From: Bradyrhizobium sp. CCH5-F6
GTDB lineage: Bacteria; Pseudomonadota; Alphaproteobacteria; Rhizobiales; Xanthobacteraceae
Direction of reading: 5' to 3'
NCBI RefSeq assembly: GCF_001556045.1
Contig: NZ_LSIC01000042.1
Coordinates: 1-15,069 of the forward strand
Length of the DNA stretch: 15,069 nt
Shown: one piece after another, positions 1 through 8,541 of the stretch
How positions within the stretch are numbered: position 1 is the first letter of the stretch
Layout of the letters: each line of letters opens with the position of its first letter
Made by a program: the position numbers and the translations under genes
The notes under the pieces: model-generated
Database searches by the model: none
What the model saw: the letters and a program-made list of their open reading frames with translations, nothing else
What the model was told of the DNA's origin: nothing

Positions 1-76
1 GGTGAGGGGTAGCCACAAACTCCGAACTCGCCTGGGGCTACCCCTCACCCCAACCCTCTCCCACAAGGGGAGAGGG
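1..76. repeat. Two consecutive intergenic inverted repeats
   Basis: A perfect 14-base inverted repeat has its left arm at 1-14 (GGTGAGGGGTAGCC) and its right arm at 36-49. It is followed by a second dyad, CCCTCTCCC at 54-62 and GGGAGAGGG at 68-76, with a five-base loop. The second dyad resembles the 'CCCTC..CCC / GGG..GAGGG' type of short repeat scattered between genes in many GC-rich proteobacterial genomes. No T-tract follows, so Rho-independent termination is not obvious. It lies just upstream of the first permease gene, perhaps between it and a solute-binding protein gene outside the window. Confidence 0.75.
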
Positions 77-127
77 GGCGCAGCGGAGAACGCGGCACCA
101 ACCTCATTTCTACATTAGGAGCCCCCC

Positions 128-1141
128 ATGCTGACCATGATCGGCAAGCGCCTGATGTTCGCGATTCCTTCGCTGATCGGCGTCGTCATCGTCACCTTTC
201 TGCTGACGCGCGCATTGCCGGGCGACCCCGCCGCCTATTTCGCCGGCCCCGCCGCGACCAAAGAGGCGGTCGAGCAGATCCGCAAGAAGCTCGGCCTCGA
301 CAGGCCGCTGATCGAGCAGTTCTTCCGCTACACCAACGACCTCGCCCACGGCGATTTCGGCAACTCGCTGACGACGGGCCAGCCCGTGGCCGCGGAAATC
401 CGCAATCGCCTGCCGGCCTCCGCCGAGTTGACCCTGCTCGGCCTTTTCGTCTCGATCGCGATCGCCATTCCGCTCGGCGTGCTGGCGGCCACGCGACCGG
501 GCTCGTGGATTGACCATCTCTGCCGGGTGACGACGACGGCCGGTGTGTCGCTGCCGGTGTTCTTCACCGGCCTCGTGCTGGTCTATGTGTTCTACTTCCG
601 CCTCGGCTGGTCGCCCGCACCGCTCGGCCGCTTGGATGTGTTCTACAGCGCGCCGCCGACGGTGACGGGTTTCTATCTCATCGACACCTTGCTCGCGCGC
701 GACCTCGAGGCATTCCGTTCGGCGCTGAGCCAGCTGATCCTGCCGGCGACCACGCTCGCGATCTTCTCGCTGGCGCCGATCGCGCGCATGACGCGCGCCT
801 CGATGCTGGCGGTGCTGGCCAGCGAATTCGTCCGCACCGCGCGCGCCAGCGGCCTGTCGCCGGCGACCGTGATCGTAACCTACGCATTCCGCAATGCCAT
901 GCTGCCGGTGATCACCACGCTCAGCATGGTGTTCTCGTTCCTGCTTGGGGCCAACGTGCTGGTCGAGAAAGTCTTCGCCTGGCCCGGCATCGGCTCCTAT
1001 GCGGTGGAAGCGTTGATCTCGTCGGACTTCGCGCCGGTGCAGGGTTTCGTGCTGACCATGGCGGTCATGTACGTGCTGCTGAACCTCGTCATCGACATCT
1101 TGTATGGCGTGATCGATCCGCGCGTGCGGCTGGAGGGCTAA
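128..1141 (+). CDS. Oligopeptide/dipeptide-type ABC transporter permease (DppB/OppB family)
   Basis: This is an inner-membrane permease subunit of a peptide/nickel-type ABC importer, 337 aa, the usual length for the family. An N-terminal membrane segment (about residues 8-30) is followed by a periplasmic stretch with the family signature around residues 55-82 (LGLDRP...GDFGNSL). Further membrane segments lie near 100-122, 137-158, 200-220, 255-280 and 305-328. The cytoplasmic EAA-type loop that docks the ATPase spans about 233-260 (EFVRTARASGLS...). The C-terminus has the typical YGVIDPRVR ending. The start at 128 is supported by AGGAG at 117-121, six bases upstream; a second ATG at 137 is less well placed. 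The next permease gene begins two bases after the stop, so the two are co-transcribed. The family also carries nickel, opines and other small solutes; the amidase genes downstream suggest a nitrogenous, ureido-type solute rather than peptides, but that is inference. Confidence 0.95.
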   Translation: MLTMIGKRLMFAIPSLIGVVIVTFLLTRALPGDPAAYFAGPAATKEAVEQIRKKLGLDRPLIEQFFRYTNDLAHGDFGNSLTTGQPVAAEIRNRLPASAELTLLGLFVSIAIAIPLGVLAATRPGSWIDHLCRVTTTAGVSLPVFFTGLVLVYVFYFRLGWSPAPLGRLDVFYSAPPTVTGFYLIDTLLARDLEAFRSALSQLILPATTLAIFSLAPIARMTRASMLAVLASEFVRTARASGLSPATVIVTYAFRNAMLPVITTLSMVFSFLLGANVLVEKVFAWPGIGSYAVEALISSDFAPVQGFVLTMAVMYVLLNLVIDILYGVIDPRVRLEG

Positions 1142-1143
1142 TC

Positions 1144-2043
1144 ATGAGCACCGTTGCGCCTGCTGTTGAACCCGTTGGTCCCGCCCGCACCTCCGGCCTG
1201 GTCGCGATCCTCGAGCAGACCCGCTATGTGCTCGGCGAGAACAAGGTCACGGGCTTCGCCTTTGCCCTTCTGATCCTGATCCTCGCCGCCGCGATCTTCG
1301 GCCCCTATGTCGTGCCGTACGATCCGCTCGCCTCCGACACCGCCGCTGCCCTGAAGCCGCCGTCGGCGGCGCACTGGTTCGGCACCGACCAGCTCGGCCG
1401 CGACATCTTCAGCCGCGTCATCGTCGCAACCCGGCTCGACGTCTTCATTGCGGTCGCGTCCGTCGCGCTGGTGTTCCTGATGGGCGGGCTCGCCGGCATC
1501 GCTGCGGGTTACTTCGGCGGCTGGACCGACCGCATCGTCGGCCGCATCGCCGACACCATCATGGCGTTTCCGCTCTTCGTGCTCGCCATGGGCATCGTCG
1601 CGGCGCTCGGCAATACCGTGCAGAACATCATCCTGGCCACCGCGATCGTCAACTTCCCGCTCTATGCCCGCGTCGCGCGCGCCGAGGCCAATGTCCGCCG
1701 CAACGCCGGCTTCGTGCAGGCGGCGCGCCTGTCGGGCAACGGCGAATTCCGTATCCTGCTGGTGCACATCCTGCCGAACATCATGCCGATCATGATCGTG
1801 CAGATGTCGCTGACCATGGGCTATGCCATCCTCAATGCCGCGGGCCTGTCCTTCATCGGCCTCGGCGTCCGTCCGCCCACTGCCGAATGGGGCATCATGG
1901 TCGCGGAAGGCGCCGGCTTCATGGTTTCAGGGGAATGGTGGATCGCGCTATTCCCGGGCCTTGCCCTGATGATCGCCGTGTTCTGCTTCAACCTCCTCGG
2001 CGACGGTCTGCGCGACATCGTCGATCCGCAGCGGAGGACGTGA
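1144..2043 (+). CDS. Oligopeptide/dipeptide-type ABC transporter permease (DppC/OppC family)
   Basis: This is the second inner-membrane permease subunit, 299 aa, partner of the DppB-like protein encoded two bases upstream. The DppC hallmarks are all visible: a cytoplasmic N-terminus and a first membrane segment near 37-56, the HWFGTDQLGRDIFSR motif at 77-91, an EAA loop at about 190-215 (FVQAARLSGNGE...HILPN), AGLSFIGLG at 233-241, and the C-terminal LLGDGLRDIVDP at 284-295. The ribosome-binding site GGAGG (1132-1136) lies inside the last codons of the upstream gene, which suggests translational coupling. A 95-base gap follows before the ATPase gene; it holds no recognisable terminator. With the fused ATPase these genes give a complete importer apart from the binding protein. 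Substrate is not deducible from this sequence. Confidence 0.95.
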   Translation: MSTVAPAVEPVGPARTSGLVAILEQTRYVLGENKVTGFAFALLILILAAAIFGPYVVPYDPLASDTAAALKPPSAAHWFGTDQLGRDIFSRVIVATRLDVFIAVASVALVFLMGGLAGIAAGYFGGWTDRIVGRIADTIMAFPLFVLAMGIVAALGNTVQNIILATAIVNFPLYARVARAEANVRRNAGFVQAARLSGNGEFRILLVHILPNIMPIMIVQMSLTMGYAILNAAGLSFIGLGVRPPTAEWGIMVAEGAGFMVSGEWWIALFPGLALMIAVFCFNLLGDGLRDIVDPQRRT

Positions 2044-2138
2044 GCGATGGGAAAATTGCGTCCGAAAATCTCCAATGATTCCAATGTCGTTCTACTGTGC
2101 ATGGGGTTGTTTTCGACCTTTTTGATGGGGAGGCCCTC

Positions 2139-3908
2139 ATGACCGCCCAGCCTCTGCTCGACGTCCAGGACCTCACCGTCGAATTCACCACCCGCCGCGG
2201 CATCGTGAAAGCGGTGCAGCACGTCAACATCTCCGTCGCCAAGGGCGAGACGCTCGCCATCGTCGGCGAGTCCGGCTCTGGCAAGTCGGTGACCTCCTAT
2301 GCCGTGATGCGCATCCTCGACCGCGCAGGGCGGATCGCCGAGGGCTCGGTGATGTTCTCCGGGATCGACGTGAAGGCCGCGACCGAAGACCAGATGCGCG
2401 ACCTGCGCGGCCGCGAAGTCTCGATGATCTTCCAGAACCCGCGCGCCGCGCTGAACCCGATCCGCAAGGTGGGCGACCAGATCGAGGACGTGCTGCGCAC
2501 CCATGTGCAACAGGCAACGGTCTCGGACCATGGCGAAAAGGCGATCGAGGCGCTGGAGCAGGTCAAGATCGCCCGCCCGCGCGAGCGCTACCACGCCTAT
2601 CCGTTCGAGCTGTCGGGCGGCATGTGCCAGCGCGTCGTCATCGCGCTCGCGCTGGCCTGCAATCCGCAGCTCCTGATCGCGGACGAGCCGACCACCGGCC
2701 TCGACGTCACCACCCAGAAGGCGGTGATGGACCTGATCGTCGAGCTGACCAAGCGCCGCGCGATGTCCACCATCCTGATCACGCACGATCTGGGTCTGGC
2801 AGCCGCCTATTGCGACCGCGTCGTGGTGATGGAGAAGGGCCGGGTCGTCGAGACCGCGAACGCCGCCGATATCTTCGCCAATCCGCAGCACCCCTACACC
2901 AAAAAGCTGATGCGCGCGACGCCGCGGCTTGGCGTGAACTTGCGTGATCTGCTGCCGGAGGAGGAAGGCACAACCGTCATGGCCGGGCCTGACCCGGCCA
3001 TCCATCCCGCTTCGCAAGATGCCTCTCCCTCGATGGCCCCCCGGGTCAAGCCCGGGGGTGACGAGGCAAAGCAGCCCCTCCTCCTCGTCGACAAGCTCGT
3101 GAAAGAATACCCCCGCCAAGGCGCAACCGCCGTGCTCGGAAAACTGTTCGGCCGCAAGCCGCCGGTGGAGCCCGACGTGTTCCGCGCCGTCGACGGCATC
3201 AGCTTCTCGATCGGCCATGGCGAGAGCGTCGGCCTCGTCGGCGAGTCCGGCTGCGGCAAATCGACGACGTCGATGATGGTGATGAGGCTGCTCGACCAGA
3301 CCTCCGGCCTGATTCAGTTCGACGGCGAGGACATCGGCGCCATGCCGCCTGCCTCCTTCGCCCGGCTGCCGCAGCGCAGCCGTATCCAGATGGTGTTCCA
3401 GGACCCGACCGACAGCCTAAACCCGCGCTTCACCGCCGTGCGCGCCATCGCCGACCCCATCATGCAGCTCGGCGACATCAAGGGACGCGACGCGCTCCGC
3501 GCTCGCTGCGAGGAACTCGCCACCATGGTCGGCCTGCCGCACAATCTGCTGGATCGTTTCCCGCATCAATTGTCCGGCGGCCAGAAGGCCCGTGTCGGCA
3601 TCGCCCGGGCCATCGCGCTGCATCCAAAACTCGTCATCCTCGATGAGCCGACGGCGGCCCTGGACGTCTCGGTGCAGGCCGTGGTGCTCAATCTGCTGCA
3701 GGACCTCAAGGCGCGGCTAGGTATGAGTTATCTGTTCGTCTCGCATGATTTGAATGTGGTGCGCTTGTTGTGCGATCGTGTCATTGTGATGCGGACGGGT
3801 CGAATCGTCGAGGAAGGCTCTTCCGAGAGGGTTTTGAGCGATCCGCAGGACGACTACACCAAGGAGCTGCTGACGGCGATCCCGCATCCGCCGTTGCAGA
3901 CCCACTAA
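2139..3908 (+). CDS. Fused double ABC transporter ATP-binding protein (DppD-DppF type)
   Basis: Two ABC ATPase domains lie in one 589-aa chain and energise the two permeases encoded upstream. Domain 1 has Walker A GESGSGKS (43-50), signature LSGGM (158-162), Walker B LLIADEP (178-184) and switch His216. It ends with the oligopeptide-family tail HPYTKKLM (251-258). Domain 2 has Walker A GESGCGKS (368-375), signature LSGGQ (478-482), Walker B LVILDEP (498-504), His536 and a second tail DDYTKELL (571-578). All catalytic motifs look intact. The start at ATG 2139 is chosen because GGGGAGG (2127-2133) lies five bases upstream and the protein then begins like its relatives; the open frame extends to a GTG at 2097, but that adds 14 residues with no ribosome-binding site of its own. 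The inter-domain linker (about 272-315) contains an in-frame palindromic repeat, residues 280-308. AtzG-like coding starts 26 bases downstream. Confidence 0.95.
   Translation: MTAQPLLDVQDLTVEFTTRRGIVKAVQHVNISVAKGETLAIVGESGSGKSVTSYAVMRILDRAGRIAEGSVMFSGIDVKAATEDQMRDLRGREVSMIFQNPRAALNPIRKVGDQIEDVLRTHVQQATVSDHGEKAIEALEQVKIARPRERYHAYPFELSGGMCQRVVIALALACNPQLLIADEPTTGLDVTTQKAVMDLIVELTKRRAMSTILITHDLGLAAAYCDRVVVMEKGRVVETANAADIFANPQHPYTKKLMRATPRLGVNLRDLLPEEEGTTVMAGPDPAIHPASQDASPSMAPRVKPGGDEAKQPLLLVDKLVKEYPRQGATAVLGKLFGRKPPVEPDVFRAVDGISFSIGHGESVGLVGESGCGKSTTSMMVMRLLDQTSGLIQFDGEDIGAMPPASFARLPQRSRIQMVFQDPTDSLNPRFTAVRAIADPIMQLGDIKGRDALRARCEELATMVGLPHNLLDRFPHQLSGGQKARVGIARAIALHPKLVILDEPTAALDVSVQAVVLNLLQDLKARLGMSYLFVSHDLNVVRLLCDRVIVMRTGRIVEEGSSERVLSDPQDDYTKELLTAIPHPPLQTH
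2976..3062 (+). repeat. Palindromic repeat inserted in frame inside the ATPase linker
   Basis: The stretch starts GTCAT and ends GTGAC. Its two halves are imperfect inverted copies of each other, and each holds a small hairpin: CCGGG-cctga-CCCGG near 2983-2997 and CCGGG-tcaag-CCCGG near 3041-3055. The left half has ATCCATC near 3000 and the right half GATGG near 3032. This is the layout of the short intergenic palindromes common in Bradyrhizobium, and the one at 11271-11372 follows the same plan. Here it is 87 bases, a multiple of three, without stops, and encodes residues 280-308 between the two ABC domains. The proline- and glycine-rich translation (MAGPDPAIH ... RVKPGGD) is unlike ABC linker sequence. 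Confidence 0.75.
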
Positions 3909-3934
3909 GAGCGCACGGATTGTGTGAGAGCGTG

Positions 3935-4114
3935 ATGGCCGAGCCGCTGGACGATTATATCGACGCCGTATCGAAAGCGCTGGCGCTGCCGGTCGAGGAG
4001 GCCTGGAGGCCCGCGGTGCGCGCCAATCTCGAAGTCTCGCTGCGGCTCGCCCGCCTTGTTGATGAATTCGCGCTGCCGGACGACACCGAGCCTGCGCCGA
4101 TCTTCACGGCCTGA
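3935..4114 (+). CDS. AtzG-like small subunit (DUF4089) of the AtzE amidase
   Basis: This is a small 59-aa, largely helical protein beginning MAEPLDDYIDAV. Length, composition and position directly before an AtzE-type amidase match the AtzG/HpxX (DUF4089) family, relatives of GatC. In Pseudomonas sp. ADP, AtzG forms an alpha2-beta2 complex with AtzE and is needed for soluble, active enzyme; the same role is inferred here. The GTG at 3932 is in frame one codon upstream of the ATG and could also serve. The ribosome-binding site is weak (a GAG-rich stretch at about 3925-3930). The gene lies 26 bases after the ATPase gene, and the amidase ATG follows its stop by only seven bases, consistent with stoichiometric co-translation. 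An apparent longer frame upstream overlaps the ATPase gene and is not real. Confidence 0.85.
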   Translation: MAEPLDDYIDAVSKALALPVEEAWRPAVRANLEVSLRLARLVDEFALPDDTEPAPIFTA

Positions 4115-4121
4115 TGCCGCC

Positions 4122-5516
4122 ATGACCACCAAGCCAGAGATGACGGCTGCCGAGATCGCAAAAGCGGTGGCCGGCGGCCAATTGTCCGCGCTCGCTGCCA
4201 CCGATGCTGCGCTCGCGCGCATCAAGCAGCATGACGGCATCCTCAACTCCTTCACCGACGTCACCGCCGAACGTGCCCGCGCGAAGGCGCGGGCGATCGA
4301 TGCGGACGTCGCCGCGGGCAAGACCGTCGGCCCGCTCGCCGGCGTGCCCTTCGCGGTGAAGAACCTGTTCGACGTCGCGGGCCTGCCCACGCGTGCGGGC
4401 TCGAAGATCAACCGCGACCTTGCACCCGCCAAGCGCGATGCGGCGCTGATCGAGCGGATGGAAGCGGCCGGCGCAGTTCTCGTCGGCGCGCTCAACATGG
4501 GCGAATATGCCTACGACTTCACCGGCGAGAACGTCCACGACGGTCCGTCGCGCAATCCGCATGACACGACGCGCATGACCGGCGGCTCGTCAGGCGGCTC
4601 GGGCGGCGCCGTCGGCGGCGCGCTGGTGCCGATCGCGCTGGGCTCCGACACCAACGGTTCGATCCGCGTGCCGTCCTCGTTCTGCGGCATCTTCGGCCTG
4701 AAGCCGACCTACGGCCGGCTGTCGCGGGCGCGCTCGTTCCCCTTCGTGGCGAGCCTCGATCATCTCGGTCCGTTCGCGCGCTCGGTTACCGACCTCGCGC
4801 TCGCCTATGACGTGATGCAGGGGCCGGATGCCGACGATGCCGCCTGCACAACGCGTGGCCTGGAACCGACGCTGCCGCTGCTCGCCAATCCGGTTTCGGA
4901 TCTACGCATCGCCATGGCCGGCGGTCACTTCCAGAAGAACGTGTTTCCGGAAGCGGTCGAAGCCGTCAGCCGCGTCGCCAAGGCGCTTGGTGCAACGCGG
5001 GTGGTCGAGGTGCCCGAAGCTTCACGCGCACGCGCGGCCGCCTATGTCATCACCACCACCGAAGGCGCTTCGCTGCATCTCGATCGCCTGCGCAAGCGCC
5101 CGAACGACTTCGATCCGGCCGTGCGTGACCGGTTGATCGCGGGCGCCATGGTGCCGGCGTCGCTGGTCGATCGCGCGCAGAAGTTCCGCCGCTGGTATCG
5201 GGCCCAGCTCGCCGAGATATTCACATCGGTCGACGTGCTGCTTGCGCCGGCGACGCCCTGCACCGCGCCGAAGCTCGGCCAGGTGAATTTCACTCTCGAC
5301 GGTGTCGAGTTGCCGGTGCGCGCCAATATCGGCATTCACACCCAGCCGATCTCGTTCATCGGCTTGCCCGTCGTCGCAGTGCCCGTGCCGCTCGAGCCGT
5401 TGCCGATCGGTGTGCAGATCATCGCCGCGCCCTGGCGCGAGGACATCGCGCTGCGCGTCGCGCACGCATTGGAACGGATGGGCGTGGTGTCGGCGCCGCC
5501 TCCAAGAGGATTGTAA
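4122..5516 (+). CDS. atzE: AtzE-family amidase (1-carboxybiuret amidohydrolase-like)
   Basis: This is a 464-aa amidase-signature hydrolase. The Ser-cisSer-Lys triad is visible: Lys80 in GVPFAVKN, cis-Ser156 in GGSSGGS and nucleophile Ser180 in [12 protein letters not shown], with the family's usual 24-residue spacing between the two serines. The order AtzG-AtzE-AtzH identifies the AtzE branch rather than GatA, whose GatB partner is absent. AtzE from Pseudomonas ADP deaminates 1-carboxybiuret to 1,3-dicarboxyurea; HpxY of the Klebsiella hypoxanthine cluster is a close alternative of unclear substrate. The actual substrate here is unknown. ATG 4122 is taken as the start; ATG 4140 (protein beginning [10 protein letters not shown]) is equally plausible, and neither has a strong ribosome-binding site. 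The gene follows the atzG-like stop by seven bases and precedes the AtzH-like gene by one base. Confidence 0.9.
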   Translation: MTTKPEMTAAEIAKAVAGGQLSALAATDAALARIKQHDGILNSFTDVTAERARAKARAIDADVAAGKTVGPLAGVPFAVKNLFDVAGLPTRAGSKINRDLAPAKRDAALIERMEAAGAVLVGALNMGEYAYDFTGENVHDGPSRNPHDTTRMTGGSSGGSGGAVGGALVPIALGSDTNGSIRVPSSFCGIFGLKPTYGRLSRARSFPFVASLDHLGPFARSVTDLALAYDVMQGPDADDAACTTRGLEPTLPLLANPVSDLRIAMAGGHFQKNVFPEAVEAVSRVAKALGATRVVEVPEASRARAAAYVITTTEGASLHLDRLRKRPNDFDPAVRDRLIAGAMVPASLVDRAQKFRRWYRAQLAEIFTSVDVLLAPATPCTAPKLGQVNFTLDGVELPVRANIGIHTQPISFIGLPVVAVPVPLEPLPIGVQIIAAPWREDIALRVAHALERMGVVSAPPPRGL

Positions 5517-5517
5517 A

Positions 5518-5910
5518 ATGGAGATCGATCTCCCCGAGGTGATCGCGGAAGTCAAAGCCGCGTTCGATCGCTATGAGCAGGCCCTCATCACCAACGACGT
5601 CGCCGTGCTGGGCGAGCTCTTCCGCAACGATCCCCGCACACTGCGCTACGGCATCGGCGAGAACCTCTATGGCTATCAGGCCATCTCCGGCTTCCGCGCC
5701 GCCCGCTCGCCGGTCGGGCTGAACCGGCGCACCGCAAAGACGGTGATCACCAGCTACGGCCGCGACACTGCCGTTGCTTCCACCTTGTTCTATCGCGACA
5801 CGGCGCCAGGCAAGGTCGGCCGGCAGATGCAGACGTGGATTCGCTTCCCGGAGGGCTGGCGCGTCGTCGCGGCTCATGTCAGCATCATCGACGAGCCGAA
5901 AGAGACCTGA
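5518..5910 (+). CDS. AtzH-like protein (DUF3225, SnoaL/NTF2-like fold)
   Basis: This 130-aa protein begins [16 protein letters not shown] and contains the segments typical of the DUF3225/AtzH/HpxZ family: a long N-terminal helix with FDRYEQALI, then NDPRTLRYG, the [12 protein letters not shown] helix and the late strand pair [17 protein letters not shown]. The fold is the cone-shaped alpha+beta NTF2/SnoaL type. AtzH of Pseudomonas ADP acts as a decarboxylating amidohydrolase on 1,3-dicarboxyurea, delivering allophanate to AtzF, so a step between the amidase and the convergent allophanate hydrolase is the natural inference. The start at 5518 is fixed by AAGAGGA at 5504-5510, seven bases upstream. 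It lies one base after the amidase stop. The longer open frame upstream is the amidase gene read out of frame. Confidence 0.88.
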   Translation: MEIDLPEVIAEVKAAFDRYEQALITNDVAVLGELFRNDPRTLRYGIGENLYGYQAISGFRAARSPVGLNRRTAKTVITSYGRDTAVASTLFYRDTAPGKVGRQMQTWIRFPEGWRVVAAHVSIIDEPKET

Positions 5911-5914
5911 CCGA

Positions 5915-6637
5915 ATGACGCTTGACGATCTTCCGCCCGGGACATTGCCGGCCGAGCCGGTGGTGCCCCGCGTCGACCGGGCACCTCCGTCACTGCAGAA
6001 GGTCACGCGCGCCGAGGAACTGCGGCTTCAGCTTGCCGACGAGATCGTGCGGGGAGCGCTGGCGCCGGGCGCCCCGCTGGACGAGACCGACATCGCACGG
6101 CGCTTCAGCGTCTCGCGTACGCCGGTGCGCGAGGCGCTGCGCCAGCTGGCCGCGAGCGGGCTCGTCGAAGCGCGTGCCCATCGCGGCGCAGTGGTGGCGC
6201 AGCCATCCGTCGAACGGCTGAAAGGCATGTTCGAGGCGATGGCGGAGCTCGAGGCATTGTGCGCAGGCCTTGCCGCCGAACGCATGTCGGCGGTCGAGCG
6301 TCACGGGCTGGAGGCCGTGCATGAGGAGCTGCGGGTGCTGAGCTACACCGGCAATCCCGAGCGCTTCCACGAGGTCAACGAGCGTTTCCACAACGCGATC
6401 TATGCCGGCTCGCAGAACGGCTACATCGCCGAGATCACGCTCGCCACCCGCGTCCGCGTCCAGCCGTTCCGCCGCGCCCAGTTCCGCAATCTCGGCCGCC
6501 TCGCCAAGTCGCAAGCCGAGCACGACCGCGTCGTCGTCGCCATCATGCGCGGCGACAAGCAAGGTGCGGCAGCGGCGATGCGCGCGCATATCGAGCTGGT
6601 GCGTGGCGAGTACGAGATTTACGCGGTGTCGGTCTGA
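5915..6637 (+). CDS. GntR-family transcriptional regulator, FadR/FCD subfamily
   Basis: This 240-aa regulator has an N-terminal winged helix-turn-helix (about 32-95; LRLQLADEIVRGALAPG and the recognition region RRFSVSRTPVREALRQL are characteristic). A C-terminal all-helical FCD ligand-binding domain follows (about 100-230). Candidate metal/ligand residues of the FCD pocket are present: His159 in FHNAI, His203 in AEHDR and His225 in MRAHIE. It is the last gene of the operon and starts four bases after the AtzH-like stop; ATG 5915 gives the family's normal length. GntR regulators of this subfamily usually repress adjacent catabolic operons until a pathway acid binds. The target is therefore probably this operon and the convergent atzF; a possible site lies at 8596-8607. 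HpxS, the regulator of the Klebsiella hpx genes, is of the same family. Confidence 0.92.
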   Translation: MTLDDLPPGTLPAEPVVPRVDRAPPSLQKVTRAEELRLQLADEIVRGALAPGAPLDETDIARRFSVSRTPVREALRQLAASGLVEARAHRGAVVAQPSVERLKGMFEAMAELEALCAGLAAERMSAVERHGLEAVHEELRVLSYTGNPERFHEVNERFHNAIYAGSQNGYIAEITLATRVRVQPFRRAQFRNLGRLAKSQAEHDRVVVAIMRGDKQGAAAAMRAHIELVRGEYEIYAVSV

Positions 6638-6645
6638 TGTCGTGG

Positions 6646-6726
6646 GGTGGGTTAGCCGAAGGCGTAACCCACCAATGTCCGTATCCGCCGAAACAGAAGA
6701 GGTGGGTTACGCTGCGCTAACCCACC
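6646..6726. terminator. Two palindromic repeats between convergent genes, possible bidirectional terminator
   Basis: GGTGGGTTA (6646-6654) pairs with TAACCCACC (6665-6673), with an inner GCC/GGC stem. A second copy pairs GGTGGGTTA (6701-6709) with TAACCCACC (6718-6726). Both hairpins share the same outer arms but have different loops, the pattern of a known family of intergenic repeats in proteobacteria. They fill the 98-base gap between the converging ends of the GntR gene and atzF, so both transcripts would read into them. No poly-T follows, so a terminator role is inference. Confidence 0.6.
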
Positions 6727-6735
6727 CTACGGCAC

Positions 6736-8541
6736 CTACCCCGTCGCGGCTTCCGCCATGAATTTCCGCCAGCCGCCATAAGCCGTGATGTCTCGCGCTT
6801 CGCCCAGCACCTCCGGCTCGACGAGAAACCCCTTCACGCTGCGGCCGTCCGCCAAGCGAACGGTGCCGATCGCCATTGGGGCCGGAATCGCGTTGACGAA
6901 CTTGCCGAACGCGGACGACGACAGCGACCAGATCTCGAGTTCAATCGCAGAGCCCTTGCCTGCTTCGACGCGCAGCATGCCCGGTTTCGGCGGCGTGGTC
7001 TGAAGCGCAAAGAGCTTGTAGTCCGCCGCCGTCCTGGTCGCCTCGATCAGACGTCCATCAAGCGCCGTCAGTTCGCCGTTCAGCGCCATGCCGGACAGAT
7101 GCGCGCCGACGACCGCGATCGGGATCTCGTCGCTGCTGCTCGTGCCCAGCGCTGCGAGCGGTGCTTGCGCCACGCCCTTTGCGCCGACGGTGAGCTTGGT
7201 ATCTGCATGGAAGACGCGGCCGATGCTGGCGAGCTGCGCATCGCGTCCTGCGGGCGCGAGCAGCGTGATGCCGAATGGAATGCCGTCGCTGCGGATCGAA
7301 GCCGGAATGGCGAGGCCGCAGAGGTCGAGCAGGTTGACGAAATTGGTGTAGGTGCCGAGCCGGCTGTTGAGCTCGACCGGGTTGGCGAGCACCTGTGCGG
7401 TCGTATAGGCCGTCGGTGCCGTCGGCAGCACCAGCGCGTCGATATTGGCGAACGTGCGCTCGGCGGTCTTGCGCAGCCCTTGCAGGCGATAGAGCGCCGA
7501 GAAGGTCTCCGCCGCGGTCAGCCGCGCGCCGGCGGCGGTGATCTCGCGCGTCACGGGATGGATCGAGTCAGGCGCGGAGGCGAGCAGGTCCTTGATCACG
7601 AGATAGCGCTCGGCGACCCAGGGACCCTCATAGAGCAGCCGCGCCGTCTCGTAGAACGGCTCGAGGTCGAACTCGACCAATGTAGCGCCAAGCGCGGTCC
7701 ATCGCTCCAGTGCATCGCTGTAAGCGGCTTCCGCCTTCTTGTCGCCGAAGAAGATCAGTTGCCCCTTGCGCGGCACGCCCATTCGCAGGTTTGCCGGCAA
7801 CGGCGCGATCGTGCCGAGCGGCCGGTCGCGCGAAAACGGATCGATCGGGTCTGGCCCGGCCATCACCGACAGCGCGAGGGCAGCGTCGTCGACCGTCAAG
7901 GCGAACACCGAGATGCAGTCGAGCGTGCGGCAGGCCGGGACGAGGCCAGCGGTCGAGATCATGCCAAGGCTCGGCTTGAGCCCGACGATGTTGTTGAGCA
8001 TCGCCGGCACGCGGCCGGAGCCCGCGGTGTCGGTGCCGAGCGACAGCGGCACGAGCCCGGCGCCGACCGCGGTCGCCGAGCCCGAGCTCGAGCCGCCGGG
8101 AATGAGATCGTCGCGGAACGAATTCCTGGGAATGCCATAGGGCGAACGGACGCCGACGAGGCCGGTCGCGAACTGGTCGAGATTGGTCTTGCCGATGATG
8201 ATGGCACCGGCGGCGCGCAGGCGCCCCACGGCGGTCGAGTCGTGGGCCGGCGTGTAAGAGAAGGCCGGGCATGCGGCTGTGGTCGGAAAGCCCAGGGCGT
8301 CGATATTGTCCTTCACCGCGACCGGCACGCCATAGAGCGGAAGGCCGGCGGCGTCTTTCGTCGCAAGACGTTCGGCCTCGGCGATCGCGTCCTTTTCGTC
8401 ACGGAGGCTGATGAACACCGCGGGATCATTGTGGTCGCGGATGCGCCGATAGGTCCGCGCGACCGTCTCGGCCGGCGTCAGCGTGCCCGCGCGGTGCGCG
8501 GCCACAATCGCGGCGATCGTTTCAGGCTGCTCAGCCCCCAT
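6736..8541 (-). CDS. atzF: Allophanate hydrolase (AtzF), two-domain
   Basis: This 601-aa enzyme hydrolyses allophanate (urea-1-carboxylate) to ammonia and CO2. The N-terminal amidase-signature domain (about 1-440) has the complete triad: Lys77 in GVPVAVKDN, cis-Ser151 in PGGSSSGS and nucleophile Ser175 in GTDTAGSGRVP. The C-terminal domain (about 475-595; from VVGAHLSGMALNGEL to ITAYGGWRKFM) is the gamma-glutamylcyclotransferase-like allophanate hydrolase domain. It is known in this family to handle the N-carboxycarbamate intermediate. Total length is normal for bacterial AtzF. The frame is open to 8571, but ATG 8541 is preferred: it gives the usual MGAEQPETIAAIV start and has GGAG about ten bases upstream. 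It is convergent with the AtzG-E-H operon, completing the same pathway from its own promoter. No urea carboxylase gene is nearby, which argues against a urea amidolyase role. Confidence 0.95.
   Translation of the reverse strand: MGAEQPETIAAIVAAHRAGTLTPAETVARTYRRIRDHNDPAVFISLRDEKDAIAEAERLATKDAAGLPLYGVPVAVKDNIDALGFPTTAACPAFSYTPAHDSTAVGRLRAAGAIIIGKTNLDQFATGLVGVRSPYGIPRNSFRDDLIPGGSSSGSATAVGAGLVPLSLGTDTAGSGRVPAMLNNIVGLKPSLGMISTAGLVPACRTLDCISVFALTVDDAALALSVMAGPDPIDPFSRDRPLGTIAPLPANLRMGVPRKGQLIFFGDKKAEAAYSDALERWTALGATLVEFDLEPFYETARLLYEGPWVAERYLVIKDLLASAPDSIHPVTREITAAGARLTAAETFSALYRLQGLRKTAERTFANIDALVLPTAPTAYTTAQVLANPVELNSRLGTYTNFVNLLDLCGLAIPASIRSDGIPFGITLLAPAGRDAQLASIGRVFHADTKLTVGAKGVAQAPLAALGTSSSDEIPIAVVGAHLSGMALNGELTALDGRLIEATRTAADYKLFALQTTPPKPGMLRVEAGKGSAIELEIWSLSSSAFGKFVNAIPAPMAIGTVRLADGRSVKGFLVEPEVLGEARDITAYGGWRKFMAEAATG

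Noticed and set aside
2097..2138. GTG at 2097 as the start of the fused ATPase
   Set aside because: The GGGGAGG at 2127-2133 serves ATG 2139, and the extra 14 residues do not resemble an ABC ATPase N-terminus.
1821..3218. 465-codon - strand open frame
   Set aside because: It is antisense to the DppC-like permease and the fused ATPase, and its His/Asp/Gly/Arg-rich translation is a codon-bias shadow.
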